A DNA stretch of 64,000 nt from Burkholderia ubonensis subsp. mesacidophila (GCF_002097715.1 NZ_CP020740.1:62001-126000), one strand, 5' to 3'. Numbered from the stretch's first letter, positions 34,602 to 44,920 are shown. Notes: generated by a model not told the origin, from the sequence alone. Program-made: numbers and translations.

Positions 34602-34950
34602 ATATTCGTTGGTGGACTGATTCACGAATTCTGGATTGAACCAAACAGAGTATGAGTGACCGGGCCGGGCCGTTGATACGTATCAACGGCCACTTTGCAT
34701 CTCCGTACGGCGGCGAGAGAAGTCGACATCCGGTCGCGCGGCTCCCTGGGTCACGCGGCTTCGCGCAAAGACATCAGAATGGAAGCCGTGTGCGACCCCG
34801 GCGCAATACATCGAGCGTGGGTGATACGGCCTGGTCGTTGATACGTATCAACGGCGGCTTTGTCTTGGGCTGCGACCGTCAGAACGTTGGTTTCCTGTCG
34901 CGCGGTTCGTTGCGTCAGGGGACTAGCGCGGAATCTCCGTGGCGGACTCC

Positions 34951-34994
34951 GTATGTACTCTGGCGTTGATACGTATCAACGCCAGAGTACATAC
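34951..34994. repeat. 44-bp perfect palindrome centred on a parS site
   Basis: The parS core at 34965-34980 is extended by 14 complementary bases each side (GTATGTACTCTGGC and its complement). It is the last site of the cluster. Confidence 0.85.
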
Positions 34995-35091
34995 AAGGTC
35001 ACACGAAGTCATAAGGGATACGGCCACGTGGAAAGGCAGAACTTCCACCCGGAGTGACGCAGAGTCGGTGGGACCTCGATCATTCTGGCGT

Positions 35092-35105
35092 ACCTTATAT
35101 ACTGA
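35092..35105 (+). repeat. 14-bp direct repeat flanking recombinase A, copy 1
   Basis: ACCTTATATACTGA; the same 14 bases recur at 37344-37357 on the far side of the recombinase A segment. Candidate attachment or crossover sites. Confidence 0.45.
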
Positions 35106-35154
35106 CTTGGTCTGGAGCGCCTGAAAGTGTCGCGAGACTAGAGGCTTCAAACTC

Positions 35155-35255
35155 CGAGTAAATCTGGGAGATTGCTTATCAATGAAAGAAAATGTCCAAG
35201 ATAATCTAGGACTTGGTGGTTCCGCTTCGCCAAAGTCGGACCAAATCTGGGACAT
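35155..35255 (+). repeat. Short repeat cluster, site II
   Basis: Motifs AAATCTGGGAGATT (35159), ATAATCTAGGACTT (35202) and AAATCTGGGACAT (35242) match the cluster at 1829-1934. It marks the edge between the parS region and the accessory region. Confidence 0.4.
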
Positions 35256-35325
35256 ACCTAAATGACGGCCGTCGGGGAGGGGGCGCGATGCAGGCATATC
35301 AGGCCGAGAAAGTCCGCGAGCGACA

Positions 35326-37141
35326 CTACTCGTTAGACTCCGGCTGACCCCGTCCGAAGTAACGAGACACCTCCGCGATGACGCGCTGCTGTTCGGCCTG
35401 CACGTAGATCGATGTCGTTTGCAAGGACGCGTGGCCAAGCACCTTCTGCACCACATCGAGCGGAACGTCATTCGCCACTGCTTGGGTGCCGAAGGTATGG
35501 CGAAAGTCGTGCGGCGACAGACTGGCCAGTGCGTAGCGGGTCGGTTCGTCGATGTTGTCCAGTTCGGCAATCAGTTTTTTTCTAACCCACTCGATCAGGT
35601 CTTTGAGTCCATTTGGGGAATAGGGCTGGCGCTCGGGCGTGCCGTGCTTCAGCTGCGCGAACTTGGTCCGCGGAATCCGCATAGGTGAGACAAGTGGCCC
35701 GCTTGTGGCAGCGTCGAAATTTTCGCCCCGATCAAGCGAGTGCGCGCGCAGCGCATCGATCGCGTCCGGGCTGACGGGGACTGTCCGCTCCTTGTTGCGC
35801 TTTCCGACCAGGGTCAGCTGCCACACTGGTTGATCGGGCTGGGCGTGCGGCGACGGACATAGCGCGCCGCGCTGCGCCCCGACGACTTCTTCGCGCCGCA
35901 AACCCGAATCCCCCATCAACAGCATCAGGGCGAGCGCGACGCGCCATTGCGGCGGAGTCGGGCGCTTGGCCGAGGTATCCCCGAGTGCTCCGGCCTGCCG
36001 CGTTGCATGGGCGCGGATCTGCTCCCAGAGCGTAGCCGGCAGGGCACGCTCGACCTTCAGCTTGCGCTCGCGTACCACGACGGGCGGATCGTTCACGGCG
36101 GTCCACGGGTTGCCCGCGAGATAGCGCACTTCAACGAGCCAGGCGAACGCCGCACGCAGCGTGCGTACGGCATAGCGCTGCGAAGAACCTCCGAGCTGGC
36201 CATCGGCGAACGGCCGCCAGCGATGGGAGCCGCGAGGCGCGCGCGGGCCGACGAATCCCGGCGTCGGAGCCTTTAGAAAATCCTTGTATGCCTCGCAGTC
36301 GTCGACGAGCAACGAACTGAGCGGCTTGCGCCGGATCGTGACGGCCCAGAGCAGGAAGCGTTCGAGTTCCTTGGTGTACGCGCGCAAGGTCTTCGGCTGG
36401 TCGCGGTACTGGTACAGGTAGCCGCGCACCGCTGCCAAATCGTTCGGTGCCTGAATATAGGGGAAGAGGGCAGCCCGGTTCTCGCCGGTACTGCCGGACA
36501 AGGGATGCGCAACGGCCATCCGTTCGAGCGGCGCGAGCACGCTGGCTCGCCCGCCGACCTCGACGATCTGGCTGTCCGGCGCTGCGAGCGGGTCACGAGC
36601 GTCGACGTCGTCCTCGACCCGCAAGCCGATCGTCGCTTCGTGGCGACGCAGCCACGCGACGATGTTGCGCGCCCGGCCGGCGCCGATGCGCGGCACGGCT
36701 CGCCACCAGGTGCCGCCGCGCGCGTTGCAGAACGCCACGAGTTCCGCGAGCGTCGCGATGTGCCGCGACTTCAGACGGACGGCGACCAGCGGCCGGAACC
36801 ACATCCCGACCGCGTGAGCGGCTTCCGGCTGCGCGACGGCGAGCTGCGCCGCCTGCTCAACCATCTTCAGGGAGACGGCAGCGAGCTTGACGCTGCCGTG
36901 CTTCTTCGCGGAGGCCTTCAGGTGCTCGGCCAACACGGGCGAGCCATGCTCGAGCGCGAGCGCGACCAAATCGCGCGCATGCGTCGCTCGACCGCGGCCG
37001 AAAGCGGGTCACCGTTCTCGTCCTCGCCCAGATACAGGCGGCCGATGGTCGCCGCCGCGACGTGCTGGACATAGGCCCGCAGCGCGGTGAAATCGTTGCG
37101 AGTCTAGGTGCGTTGGTGCGCGACGGTCTGCGGCCGATTGA
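35326..37141 (-). pseudogene. Tyrosine recombinase A with broken N-terminus
   Basis: The open part (ATG at 36969 to 35326, 547 residues) keeps a DUF3701-like helical domain (WWRAVPRIGAGRARNIVAWL), a core-binding domain and a full catalytic domain: Arg in GDSGLRREE, HDFRHTF, and Tyr in GHASLQTTSIYVQ. Upstream, comparison with the second copy at 57724-58413 shows an ATG-to-GTG change at the original start (37141), an in-frame TAG after 13 codons near 37105, and a 13-base deletion near 36980. The missing N-terminus makes normal function doubtful, though the catalytic half could still be made. Confidence 0.75.
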
Positions 37142-37154
37142 ACACGGCGGATCC

Positions 37155-37331
37155 TCAGAAAGCAGGTTGGTCGGTGTAGCGTGGTCGGTCGAGCTGCTCG
37201 CGCAGCCAGCCGTCGTCGGCCAGCGCGATGGCGAGGAAAGGGGGGACGGTCAGCCAGCGCAGACCGAATTCCTCGTCGTCCGCGGGATTCTTGCGACGCC
37301 GATACCACTCGGCGAGCCCCCGGCGGACCGG
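37155..37331 (-). pseudogene. C-terminal remnant of the ParB/Srx-motif gene
   Basis: About 58 codons nearly identical to the end of the gene at 58423-59310 (LAEWYRRRKNPA ... TDQPAF). The match stops abruptly at 37331, 13 bases before the second ACCTTATATACTGA. So the recombinase A copy was cut out together with only the tail of its upstream neighbour. Confidence 0.8.
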
Positions 37332-37343
37332 GGTGACGAGGAA

Positions 37344-37357
37344 ACCTTATATACTGA
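37344..37357 (+). repeat. 14-bp direct repeat flanking recombinase A, copy 2
   Basis: ACCTTATATACTGA, identical to 35092-35105. The truncated duplicate gene ends just before it, consistent with an element boundary. Confidence 0.45.
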
Positions 37358-37512
37358 ACTTCCCTCGATCGCGCGAAAGTTACGGCGGCGCCTCCGCCGG
37401 TGAAATGACTCCAGTTTTTCCGCTAAAGTCGCCTCCAGCACGGCTGCACTGCTTGTCGGGCAGGGGGGGCGCCGTCGGGTAGTCAGCGGCGTCGCGCGAT
37501 TCTCCATTGATC

Positions 37513-39648
37513 TCAGGCGCCGGCGCGTCGCAGGAACGACTCCGCTTCCCGGTACTGACGACCGAGTTCGGCAGTCGCGTAGATCGACGTGGTATCGAGG
37601 GAGTCGTGACCCGCAAAATTTCGCGCGCTCTCGAGGCTCATGCCATTGGCGAGTGCATGCGACACGAATGTGTGTCGCAACCAGTGCGGACTGGCTGCGC
37701 TGAAGGCGCGCGCATGGGGCGAGTCCTCGCGCAGCGCCGCGGCGGTCGCGGTCGCGAAAAACTGCTTGATCGCCTTGTAGAGCTGCACCGGATGGATCGG
37801 CCCGGCTTGCCGCATGCGGCTCGCGAGCTCGGGCGCCGGATCGGTCTTGCTCGCCTTCGCCGCGCGCCGGATCTGGCCGATCTCGGCATTCGACAGCAGC
37901 GCCGGGATCAGCGGGGTCGCGGCCGGGCAGGCGAGGGGATCGCGCGGCAGGCCTCGCGATTCCAGATAGTCGCCCATCAAGTCCAGCACCGCCGGCACCA
38001 GCGGCACGAAGCGTTCCTTCGCGCGCTTGCCGACCACACGCAGCAATCGGATCGTCCCCAGCTCGGGGCCAGCGTAGCGCTCCTGCACGTCGTCCGTGAA
38101 GGCCTCGCACAGCTCGGCGCGGCGCAGGCCGGTGCTGTATGCAAAGCCCAGCACGAAACGCATGCGTGTCGCGGCGGCCGTGTCCGGCATCGCGTCGAGC
38201 ACGCGCATCGCGAAGCGCCAGGCATCGGACGTCAAGCCGCGCTCGATCTGCAGACGCGACTTCGCGGCCACGCGCCGCTCGTTGCCGGCGGCGTCATGCG
38301 TCGACCCGGTGAACACACGAACCTTCGCGAACGCGCTGTGATCCAGGTACTGCGCGTCGACCAGCTCAGCGAAGAACTTCTTCAGCGCGGACAGCGCGTC
38401 CTGACGGCTCTTGACCGACAGCGGGCCGCGGAACGGACGCCATTCCAGGGCATCGCGCGGCGCGGTGCCTTCCATCACCCATTGGGCGGCCGGTTGCGGA
38501 TTGACCAGGAAGCCGTTGATATAGCCGCGTGCGTCGTCGGTATCGAGGCTCGACAGCGCCTTGCGCTTCACGAAGATCGCCCACAGCAGCAGTCGCTCGG
38601 CTTCGGTGCGGTAGCGCTGCCGCGTATGCGGGTTCTCGTAGTCGGCGAGCCAGAAATCGATCGCCTCGCGATCGTTGTGGGCGCGGCTGTTGTTCTTGAC
38701 CAGATTGCGGTGCGCCCCGTGTGAGCCATCCAGCTCGGGCGGCAGCAAGAAGCGCTCGAGCGGCACGATCGCGGTGACCGGGCCGGCCGCGGCGAGCCGC
38801 GGCACCGGCAGCGTGCAATCGGACGGGTGGGTTTGCACGCCGGCGGCCAGCTGCAGGCCCGCGACGTCCCCGTAGTGCGCCAGCCACGCGGTGATGCGGC
38901 GGGCGCCGATCTCGCCGAGACGCGGCACGCGTCGGTACCAGCGGTAGCCGACCGCATTGATCGTCTCGACCAACTTGCCGATCGTCGTAAGGCCGACGTC
39001 GGACAGCCGCAGCGCGACGGCGGTGTCGAACCAGCCGAGCACGTGGTGCTCGGGGCGCGGATCCTCGACCACCAGGCGCGCGAGCGCCTCGAGCGCCGTC
39101 ATCTGCCGGGCGCGCAGGCGGGCGTTGCGCTGCTGCCGGCGCAGGGTCGCGCCCGCGTCGGCGTCCGCGCCGGCATGCCGGGCGGCGAACAAATCGAGCA
39201 ACTCCTTCTCGGTATAGAAGCCGTCCGGATCGAGCTCGGCGGCAAAGTCCTCCAGCGACGGCGTGGCGTGCGCCGAGACGTCGACCGCGGGCGTCGCGGC
39301 GAGCACGGCCGGCCGGATCGCGAGGAGGCGCGCGGTCGCGAAGTCCTGGCGTTTGCGCGCCGCGGCGACGAACGAGGTTACGAGCCAGCTGCGTGTGGCG
39401 GCAGCCTTGCGGGCGTCACGACCGAACTCGAGATACTGGTCGGCCAGCTCGGCGAGATCCAGTCCTTCCAGATAGCCGCGGAAGAACGCGAGGTGCTGCA
39501 GGCCGATCCGGCGCTGCGCGGCCGCCTCGCGCCGAGCCTGGCGCGTGCGCGCCTTGCGCTGGGTCGCCGGCGCGGTCGCACGGCGTGGCGCGGCCGGCAG
39601 CTCGCGAAACTCGACATCGAGCACGTCAGGGTCGTCGGTGATCGGCAT
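37513..39648 (-). CDS. Large tyrosine recombinase B (DUF3701-type)
   Basis: A 711-residue integrase. A long basic N-terminal region precedes a DUF3701-like helix-hairpin unit (YRWYRRVPRLGEIGARRITAWL, about 245-265). A core-binding domain (NPHTRQRYRTEAERLLLW) and a catalytic domain follow: Arg in STGLRRAEL, HWLRHTF and Tyr in GHDSLDTTSIYAT. Members of this group are often found in pairs or trios. It runs in the same direction as recombinase A upstream of it. The target is unknown; a 17-bp hairpin lies about 180 bp upstream. Confidence 0.85.
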   Translation of the reverse strand: MPITDDPDVLDVEFRELPAAPRRATAPATQRKARTRQARREAAAQRRIGLQHLAFFRGYLEGLDLAELADQYLEFGRDARKAAATRSWLVTSFVAAARKRQDFATARLLAIRPAVLAATPAVDVSAHATPSLEDFAAELDPDGFYTEKELLDLFAARHAGADADAGATLRRQQRNARLRARQMTALEALARLVVEDPRPEHHVLGWFDTAVALRLSDVGLTTIGKLVETINAVGYRWYRRVPRLGEIGARRITAWLAHYGDVAGLQLAAGVQTHPSDCTLPVPRLAAAGPVTAIVPLERFLLPPELDGSHGAHRNLVKNNSRAHNDREAIDFWLADYENPHTRQRYRTEAERLLLWAIFVKRKALSSLDTDDARGYINGFLVNPQPAAQWVMEGTAPRDALEWRPFRGPLSVKSRQDALSALKKFFAELVDAQYLDHSAFAKVRVFTGSTHDAAGNERRVAAKSRLQIERGLTSDAWRFAMRVLDAMPDTAAATRMRFVLGFAYSTGLRRAELCEAFTDDVQERYAGPELGTIRLLRVVGKRAKERFVPLVPAVLDLMGDYLESRGLPRDPLACPAATPLIPALLSNAEIGQIRRAAKASKTDPAPELASRMRQAGPIHPVQLYKAIKQFFATATAAALREDSPHARAFSAASPHWLRHTFVSHALANGMSLESARNFAGHDSLDTTSIYATAELGRQYREAESFLRRAGA

Positions 39649-39830
39649 GGGTGTTTTCAGGGGCTACGGAAACCGTGTTGTTCGATACAGTGCCGCGCGT
39701 CGATCGAGGTGGTCGCCGAGGCGCGGGGGCAGCGGTCGTGCCGGCCCGATCGCCGGCGACCGGCCGCCAGGCCTTGCTGAATAAGGAGGCGGTGAAGATG
39801 CGCTTAGAAACAGGGCGATTTGGCCAATAA

Positions 39831-39870
39831 AATGAAGGGTAACATAGTAAGGGCTATGTTCCCCTTCATT
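39831..39870. repeat. 17-bp inverted repeat upstream of recombinase B
   Basis: AATGAAGGGTAACATAG (39831-39847) pairs with 39854-39870, one mismatch, 6-base spacer. It lies in the 550-bp gap between recombinase B and the membrane-protein gene; the rest of the gap holds nothing I recognise. Candidate recombinase site or operator. Confidence 0.5.
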
Positions 39871-40204
39871 TCGGGACACTTTTCAGGAACCCACGGATCA
39901 CCCCTGCAGCGCTGCTGCGTGCGGGCTGAGGCTGTCCAATCGGTGCCCTTGGCGGGCCGCACTGCCCGTGGCTGTCCCGCGCGCCGTCAGGCTGACTGCG
40001 CGACAGGGGGCCTCCTGCAGCATGTCAGAACCAGTCATCCGGATATCAGAACGGCTGGCTTGACTATCCGAGTCTTGCGCCGGCGACGCCGGCGAGCTCG
40101 CTCACACATTGGTGACGAATCGGTGAGAATTAGAGCGTGCGCTTCGACCCCAAGTCCGAGCGCCGGTCTGTTATTCACCGTGGTTTTGCTCATCAAGGGG
40201 AACC

Positions 40205-41002
40205 GTGCGTCCGTCATCTTCCTTTGCTCGGCGCGCCCGCGCCGGTCGCGCGGCATCGACCGCATTACCCGCGCATATCGTCGCAGCGGTCAATCTTGCC
40301 CTGAGTGCGGCACTGTGGCTGACCATCATCAGTGCGCTGCTGTATAGCCAGGGGCGGGCATTTCGGGACGCTTACCTGATCACCTACGGGGTGGATGCTG
40401 AGTTGTTGCCATGGGATCGAGGCGCGCTCGCGTATTGGGGCATGGTGGTCGGGGTGCAGGGTTTCTATAGCAGCGTCCTGCTCCCAACCGTTGCGATTGC
40501 GATGTGGTTCATGCTCGTGTGGGTGGTCAAGGAGTGGCTTCTCGCCCGACGGGGACCGCGGGCACCTTCACGCGCGCCAGCCGGCGAGCCACGAACAATC
40601 CCGTTTGTGATCTGGGGCTGCGTGGGCGTGGCCGCAGCCGTGATATTGGTGGGTGTCGTGTTGTTGGGCTTCCAATGGATACAGTATGAAGCTGAAAGAC
40701 GAGGCATCAATGATGCGCGACACGAGATGCGAACGATCGATAGCTGCGCATCGTCGATCTTCGGCTCGTCGAGCTACCGGCCGGTGCATGTTGAACGGGC
40801 GATCGCCGGCGGGCGCGAGAATTACGATGGCTTCATCGCGACATGTACCGACAAACGATGCGCCTTGTACGATCCGCTGCAGCACCGTACGCAGGTTGTT
40901 CCGCTTGATCAGGTGATCCGCTTTGACACGGTGCAGCCCGAGCAGGTGTATTGGCGAGGATCGTCGGAGGTGGGCACCAAGTCGTCAGCTGGTACCAAAT
41001 GA
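40205..41002 (+). CDS. Multi-pass membrane protein of unknown function
   Basis: A 265-residue protein starting at GTG (GGGGA just upstream). Hydrophobic helices lie near residues 24-48, 78-105 and 135-158; the remaining 105 residues have Cys pairs (SCASSIFG, CTDKRC) and are probably outside. No known domain. It lies 245 bp upstream of the interrupted HNH gene on the same strand and could be its partner. Confidence 0.55.
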   Translation: MRPSSSFARRARAGRAASTALPAHIVAAVNLALSAALWLTIISALLYSQGRAFRDAYLITYGVDAELLPWDRGALAYWGMVVGVQGFYSSVLLPTVAIAMWFMLVWVVKEWLLARRGPRAPSRAPAGEPRTIPFVIWGCVGVAAAVILVGVVLLGFQWIQYEAERRGINDARHEMRTIDSCASSIFGSSSYRPVHVERAIAGGRENYDGFIATCTDKRCALYDPLQHRTQVVPLDQVIRFDTVQPEQVYWRGSSEVGTKSSAGTK

Positions 41003-41246
41003 GCGGAGTGGCCTTGATTGAAATGTCGGAGCATCCGGGCGGAGGTGTCGAGGGAGATCAGCCCATGTTGGTCGCGCGATGGCGTGTGAGAATCATGTGG
41101 CCGGAACCGAGTCTCCACCAGGCGATCAATCAACGAGGCCTAGCGCTTCGGGTCTCGGTTTCATTTGCCGACGATCGCGAGAGAACATACGACGCCCAGG
41201 ACCGACGCGGCAATGGGCGAGCGGTGAATCAATTTCGGGGAAGACG

Positions 41247-41419
41247 ATGCCAGACGACATTTCGATCAGTCGATTTTTTGAGAACATCGGCATGCGCTTG
41301 CACAACGCCCGGTGGTCGTGGGGCGCGCAACGGGATCATGTGATCGTTTTACGTACGTGGGAGGACCAGTGTCTCGTTCGCGAGCGGCGGGTCGCGGTGC
41401 TTCATCAACGCACGTTGAT
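41247..41419 (+). pseudogene. HNH endonuclease gene, 5' fragment (split by transposon)
   Basis: The first 57 codons of an HNH endonuclease gene (MPDDISISRFFENIGMRLHN ...), cut by the transposon at 41420. Joining this piece through one copy of TTGAT to position 56685 restores a single 402-residue frame ending at 57720. Confidence 0.8.
41415..41419. repeat. Target-site duplication TTGAT, left
   Basis: TTGAT directly before the GGGG end of the transposon; the same 5 bases follow the right end at 56680-56684. Five bp is the usual Tn3-family duplication. Confidence 0.9.
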
Positions 41420-41473
41420 GGGGCATGAACAAGGTAAGCGCGAATTCCTATCATAAGCCTTGTAGTTATGAAA
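41420..41473 (+). repeat. Left terminal inverted repeat of the Tn3-family element
   Basis: Begins GGGGCATGAACAAGG and ends TAGTTATGAAA; matches 56626-56679 in inverse orientation with six differences. Confidence 0.92.
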
Positions 41474-41561
41474 GCGGCCCCGGTTATTACGACGTGACGC
41501 AGTAACGCCGGATTTTTCTTGCGCTAATCTGAGCGGCCCTCTGCGATCCGGACGATCCGCA

Positions 41562-44558
41562 ATGGCTACCCTCGAACGCACGGCGTACCCGCGCTTTCCC
41601 GAGGTTCTGTCGCCCCGGGAATTACAAGCCTGCTACACCCCACTGCCCGACGAGCTCGAATGGGCGCGCCGGTCGACACGCGGCGAGCGACCTCGACTGG
41701 GCCTGCTGGCGCTGTTGAAGGTTTTTCAGCAACTACACTATTTCCCGCCGGTCGACACCATTCCGGCCACCGTCGTCGAGCACATTCGGGCAGCCGCGGA
41801 TATCGGCGACACCGTACAATTCGTCTACGACACAGAGACCTCCCCAACGCTGTTCCGGCATTACGCGGCTGTTCGCGCCTACCTGGACGTGAAGCCGTAT
41901 TACGGCACGGACGCGAACGCGATTGCGACTCGGGCAGCGCACACGGCGTCGCTGACAATGGACCAGCCGGTCGACATCATCAACGCGACGATCGACGAGC
42001 TGATCGCGCGCGATATCGAACTGCCGGCGTTCTCGACGCTCGATCGGCTCACCGAGCAGATCCATGCCCGGGCGCAGTCGAGACTCTTCAAACGCGTCAC
42101 GCGACGCCTGACCGATGAACAGAAACGCGCGCTCGACCGGTTGCTCGCGCGTGATCTGTCGAGCCGGCAAACTGCCTACAACCGGATCAAGCGTCATGCG
42201 AAACGCCCATCGCGCCAGCATCTGGACCTGCTGATCAACCAGGTCGCCTGGCTCGACGAGCTCGGCGATTTCTCACTGGCCATCGCCGGGATTCCAGCAT
42301 CAAAGCTGCGCTCGCTCGCCAATCAGGCGATGGCGCTTGACGCGTCGGCGCTCAGGAACGACTCTCTGCCCGAGAAGCGCTATACGTTGATCGTTGCGCT
42401 GCTCAACCGCATGCGCGTGCGCGCCCGCGACGATCTCGCCGACATGTTCGTACGGCGCATGGGCGCCATCCACAAGCGCGCGAGCGACGAACTGGACGCC
42501 ATTCAGCGAAAACAGCGTGATCAGGTCGAGGATCTCGTCGGCTTGCTGGACGGCGTGGCCGACATTCTCGCCGATGAATCCGACGAGACGGCCATCGCCC
42601 GAGCGGTCAGGAAGCTGCTTGCACCGAAAGGCGATCTCGAGCCGTTGCGCGAGAGCTGTGCGGCGATCCGCGCCTTCAGCGGCCGCAACTATCTGCCGCT
42701 GCTCTGGAAGCACTTCAAGGCGCACCGCTCGGTCATGATGCGTGTCGTCCGTACGCTCGAATGGGATTCGACCAGCCCGGTTCGCTCGCTGCTCAATGCA
42801 CTTGATGTGGTGCTGGAGAACGAATCGTTGCATCGGGAGTGGATCGATGCGGATGTCGACATGAGCTTTGCCGCGCCGCGGTGGCGCAGGCTCGTGCGGC
42901 GCTCGCACGGCGAGGGGTCTCCGACCAATCGCCGGTATCTCGAGCTTTGTGTGTTCTCGTACATGGCCGAGGAACTACGGGTCGGTGATCTATGCGTGTC
43001 GGGCTCCGACGCGTACGCGGACTATCGCGATCACCTGTTGCCGTGGCGGCATTGCGAGCAGCAGTTGCCGGACTACTGCGACAAGCTCGGCATGCCCACG
43101 ACCAGCAGTGACTTCGTGCGCCACCTGCGTCAATGGCTCACGGACGCTTCCCACAAGCTTGACGCTGAATTGCCGCGCAAGCGCGAGCACGTCGTGATCG
43201 ACCGTCATGGCGAGCCGATCCTGCGCAAGACTGTCGCCAAAGAGATCCCCGCGAGCGCAATCGCCTTGCAGGAGCGGCTGAACGCCCGCCTGCCAACGCG
43301 GAATATGCTGGACATCCTCGCGAACATCGAGCACTGGGCTCATTTTACGCGGCACTTCGGGCCGTTGTCCGGGAGCGATCCGCAGATTCGCAAGGCCGCC
43401 GAGCGCTACCTGCTCACGATTTTCGCGATGGGCTGCAATCTCGGCCCGACCCAGGCGGCTCGCCATCTTGATTCCGATGTCACCGCGCACATGCTGTCGT
43501 TCGTCAACCGTCGGCATATGAGCCTGGACAGGCTTGAAACCGCACAACGCGAGCTGATCGAACTGTACCTGCGGCTGGACCTGCCAAAACACTGGGGCGA
43601 TGGCAAGACGGTCGCGGCCGACGGCACGCAGTACGACTTCTACGACAACAACCTGCTCGCCGGCTATCACTTCCGCTACCGGAAAATGGGCGCGGTCGCG
43701 TACCGGCACGTTGCCGACAATTACATCGCGGTATTCCAGCACTTCATTCCGCCGGGCGTCTGGGAAGCGATCTATGTGATCGAGGGCCTGCTGAAAACGG
43801 GCCTGTCAGTCAAGGCGGACACCGTCCATGCGGACACGCAGGGCCAGTCGGCCGCCGTGTTCGCGTTCACGTACCTGCTTGGCATCAACCTGATGCCGCG
43901 GATTCGCAACTGGAAAGATCTCGTGCTGTACCGGCCGGACGGCAAGACCAAATACAAGCACATCGACAAGCTGTTCACGGCGACCATCGACTGGACGCTG
44001 ATCGAGCAGCACTGGCAGGAGCTGATGCAGGTCGCGCTGTCGATTCAGGCAGGCACGATTTCGTCACCGCTGCTGCTGCGCCGGCTGGGTTCCGAAAGCC
44101 GCAAGAATCGCCTGTACCTGGCCGCCCGCGAGCTCGGCAACGTCGTTCGCACCGTGTTCCTGCTCGAGTGGATCGGCAGCCTCGAATTGCGGCAGGAGGT
44201 CACCGCGAACACGAACAAGATCGAGTCGTACAATGGCTTCTCGAAGTGGCTGTCGTTCGGCGGGGACGTGATCGCCGAGAACGAGCCCGAGGAGCAGCAA
44301 AAGCGCCTACGCTACAACGACCTGGTCGCATCGGCCGTGATCTTGCAGAACACGGTGGACATGATGCAGGCGCTTCGCGAGATGGTGGCAAACGGCGAGA
44401 AAGTGCGCGCCGAAGACATCGAGTTTCTGAGCCCCTATCCGACCCACAACATCCGCCGCTTCGGCCACTACAAACTGCATCTCGATCGCCGGCCGGAAGC
44501 CTGGATCAGGGACCCGCTGTTTGGTCTGGCTGCCCGCACCTACGCATCCCGTTCATGA
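41562..44558 (+). CDS. tnpA: Tn3-family transposase
   Basis: A 998-residue DDE transposase of normal Tn3-family length. The N-terminal part is DUF4158-like (LSPRELQACYTPLPDEL, LGLLALLKVFQQL). The catalytic core includes VAADGTQYDFY (first Asp, about residue 686), VHADTQGQSAAVF (second Asp, about 756) and NKIESYNGFSKW (Glu, about 887). It is intact and lies 88 bp inside the left inverted repeat, transcribed inward. Its stop overlaps the next start (ATGA). Confidence 0.95.
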   Translation: MATLERTAYPRFPEVLSPRELQACYTPLPDELEWARRSTRGERPRLGLLALLKVFQQLHYFPPVDTIPATVVEHIRAAADIGDTVQFVYDTETSPTLFRHYAAVRAYLDVKPYYGTDANAIATRAAHTASLTMDQPVDIINATIDELIARDIELPAFSTLDRLTEQIHARAQSRLFKRVTRRLTDEQKRALDRLLARDLSSRQTAYNRIKRHAKRPSRQHLDLLINQVAWLDELGDFSLAIAGIPASKLRSLANQAMALDASALRNDSLPEKRYTLIVALLNRMRVRARDDLADMFVRRMGAIHKRASDELDAIQRKQRDQVEDLVGLLDGVADILADESDETAIARAVRKLLAPKGDLEPLRESCAAIRAFSGRNYLPLLWKHFKAHRSVMMRVVRTLEWDSTSPVRSLLNALDVVLENESLHREWIDADVDMSFAAPRWRRLVRRSHGEGSPTNRRYLELCVFSYMAEELRVGDLCVSGSDAYADYRDHLLPWRHCEQQLPDYCDKLGMPTTSSDFVRHLRQWLTDASHKLDAELPRKREHVVIDRHGEPILRKTVAKEIPASAIALQERLNARLPTRNMLDILANIEHWAHFTRHFGPLSGSDPQIRKAAERYLLTIFAMGCNLGPTQAARHLDSDVTAHMLSFVNRRHMSLDRLETAQRELIELYLRLDLPKHWGDGKTVAADGTQYDFYDNNLLAGYHFRYRKMGAVAYRHVADNYIAVFQHFIPPGVWEAIYVIEGLLKTGLSVKADTVHADTQGQSAAVFAFTYLLGINLMPRIRNWKDLVLYRPDGKTKYKHIDKLFTATIDWTLIEQHWQELMQVALSIQAGTISSPLLLRRLGSESRKNRLYLAARELGNVVRTVFLLEWIGSLELRQEVTANTNKIESYNGFSKWLSFGGDVIAENEPEEQQKRLRYNDLVASAVILQNTVDMMQALREMVANGEKVRAEDIEFLSPYPTHNIRRFGHYKLHLDRRPEAWIRDPLFGLAARTYASRS

Positions 44559-44920
44559 CTGCACGCCCAGCCACCACTACGACCTGTTTCGGCGATGTCG
44601 ACACCGCCGCACTCGAGCGGCTCGAATCGAGTTACGACACAACGCGCCTGCTGGCCGCCGTCGATATCGTCGATCGCATTCGCGTTCAACTTCATGATCC
44701 CGAGGGGCTACGCGACGATCTCCTGGAGATCCACAGCATGGCGCATTCGGTGCTGAATGGAGCACTATCAGTGCCGTCGCGACGCGAAGGCCCCTTGCCC
44801 GAGCGGGTGCTGGACGCGCTCGATCTGATTGACCAATTTGTCATGGAACTCACCCAGGTGAGAGCGATCCTCGAGCCTCTCGAAACGCTACATCCGGACG
44901 ACGGTTTTGGCGAGGGTTGA
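44555..44920 (+). CDS. tnpC: TnpC-like protein coupled to the transposase
   Basis: A 121-residue acidic helical protein whose ATG overlaps the tnpA stop by 4 bases. In Tn4652-type elements a protein of this size, TnpC, lowers TnpA levels after transcription. The assignment rests on position, size and general composition (LDALDLIDQFVMELTQVRAIL); I cannot confirm homology. Confidence 0.6.
   Translation: MTARPATTTTCFGDVDTAALERLESSYDTTRLLAAVDIVDRIRVQLHDPEGLRDDLLEIHSMAHSVLNGALSVPSRREGPLPERVLDALDLIDQFVMELTQVRAILEPLETLHPDDGFGEG

Larger units (their letters stand above)
34112..34994. repeat. parS: parS centromere cluster, eight 16-bp palindromes
   Basis: GTTGATACGTATCAAC or a one-mismatch variant occurs at 34118 (variant), 34236, 34353 (variant), 34418, 34569, 34672, 34838 and 34965. 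The form GTTnnnnCGnnnnAAC-like matches parS of Burkholderia secondary replicons. The first three copies sit in about 118-bp tandem units that share flanking sequence (CTTGAGGTG near 34174 and 34292). Most copies have extra complementary flanks. No gene is supported between 34003 and 35080. Confidence 0.88.
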
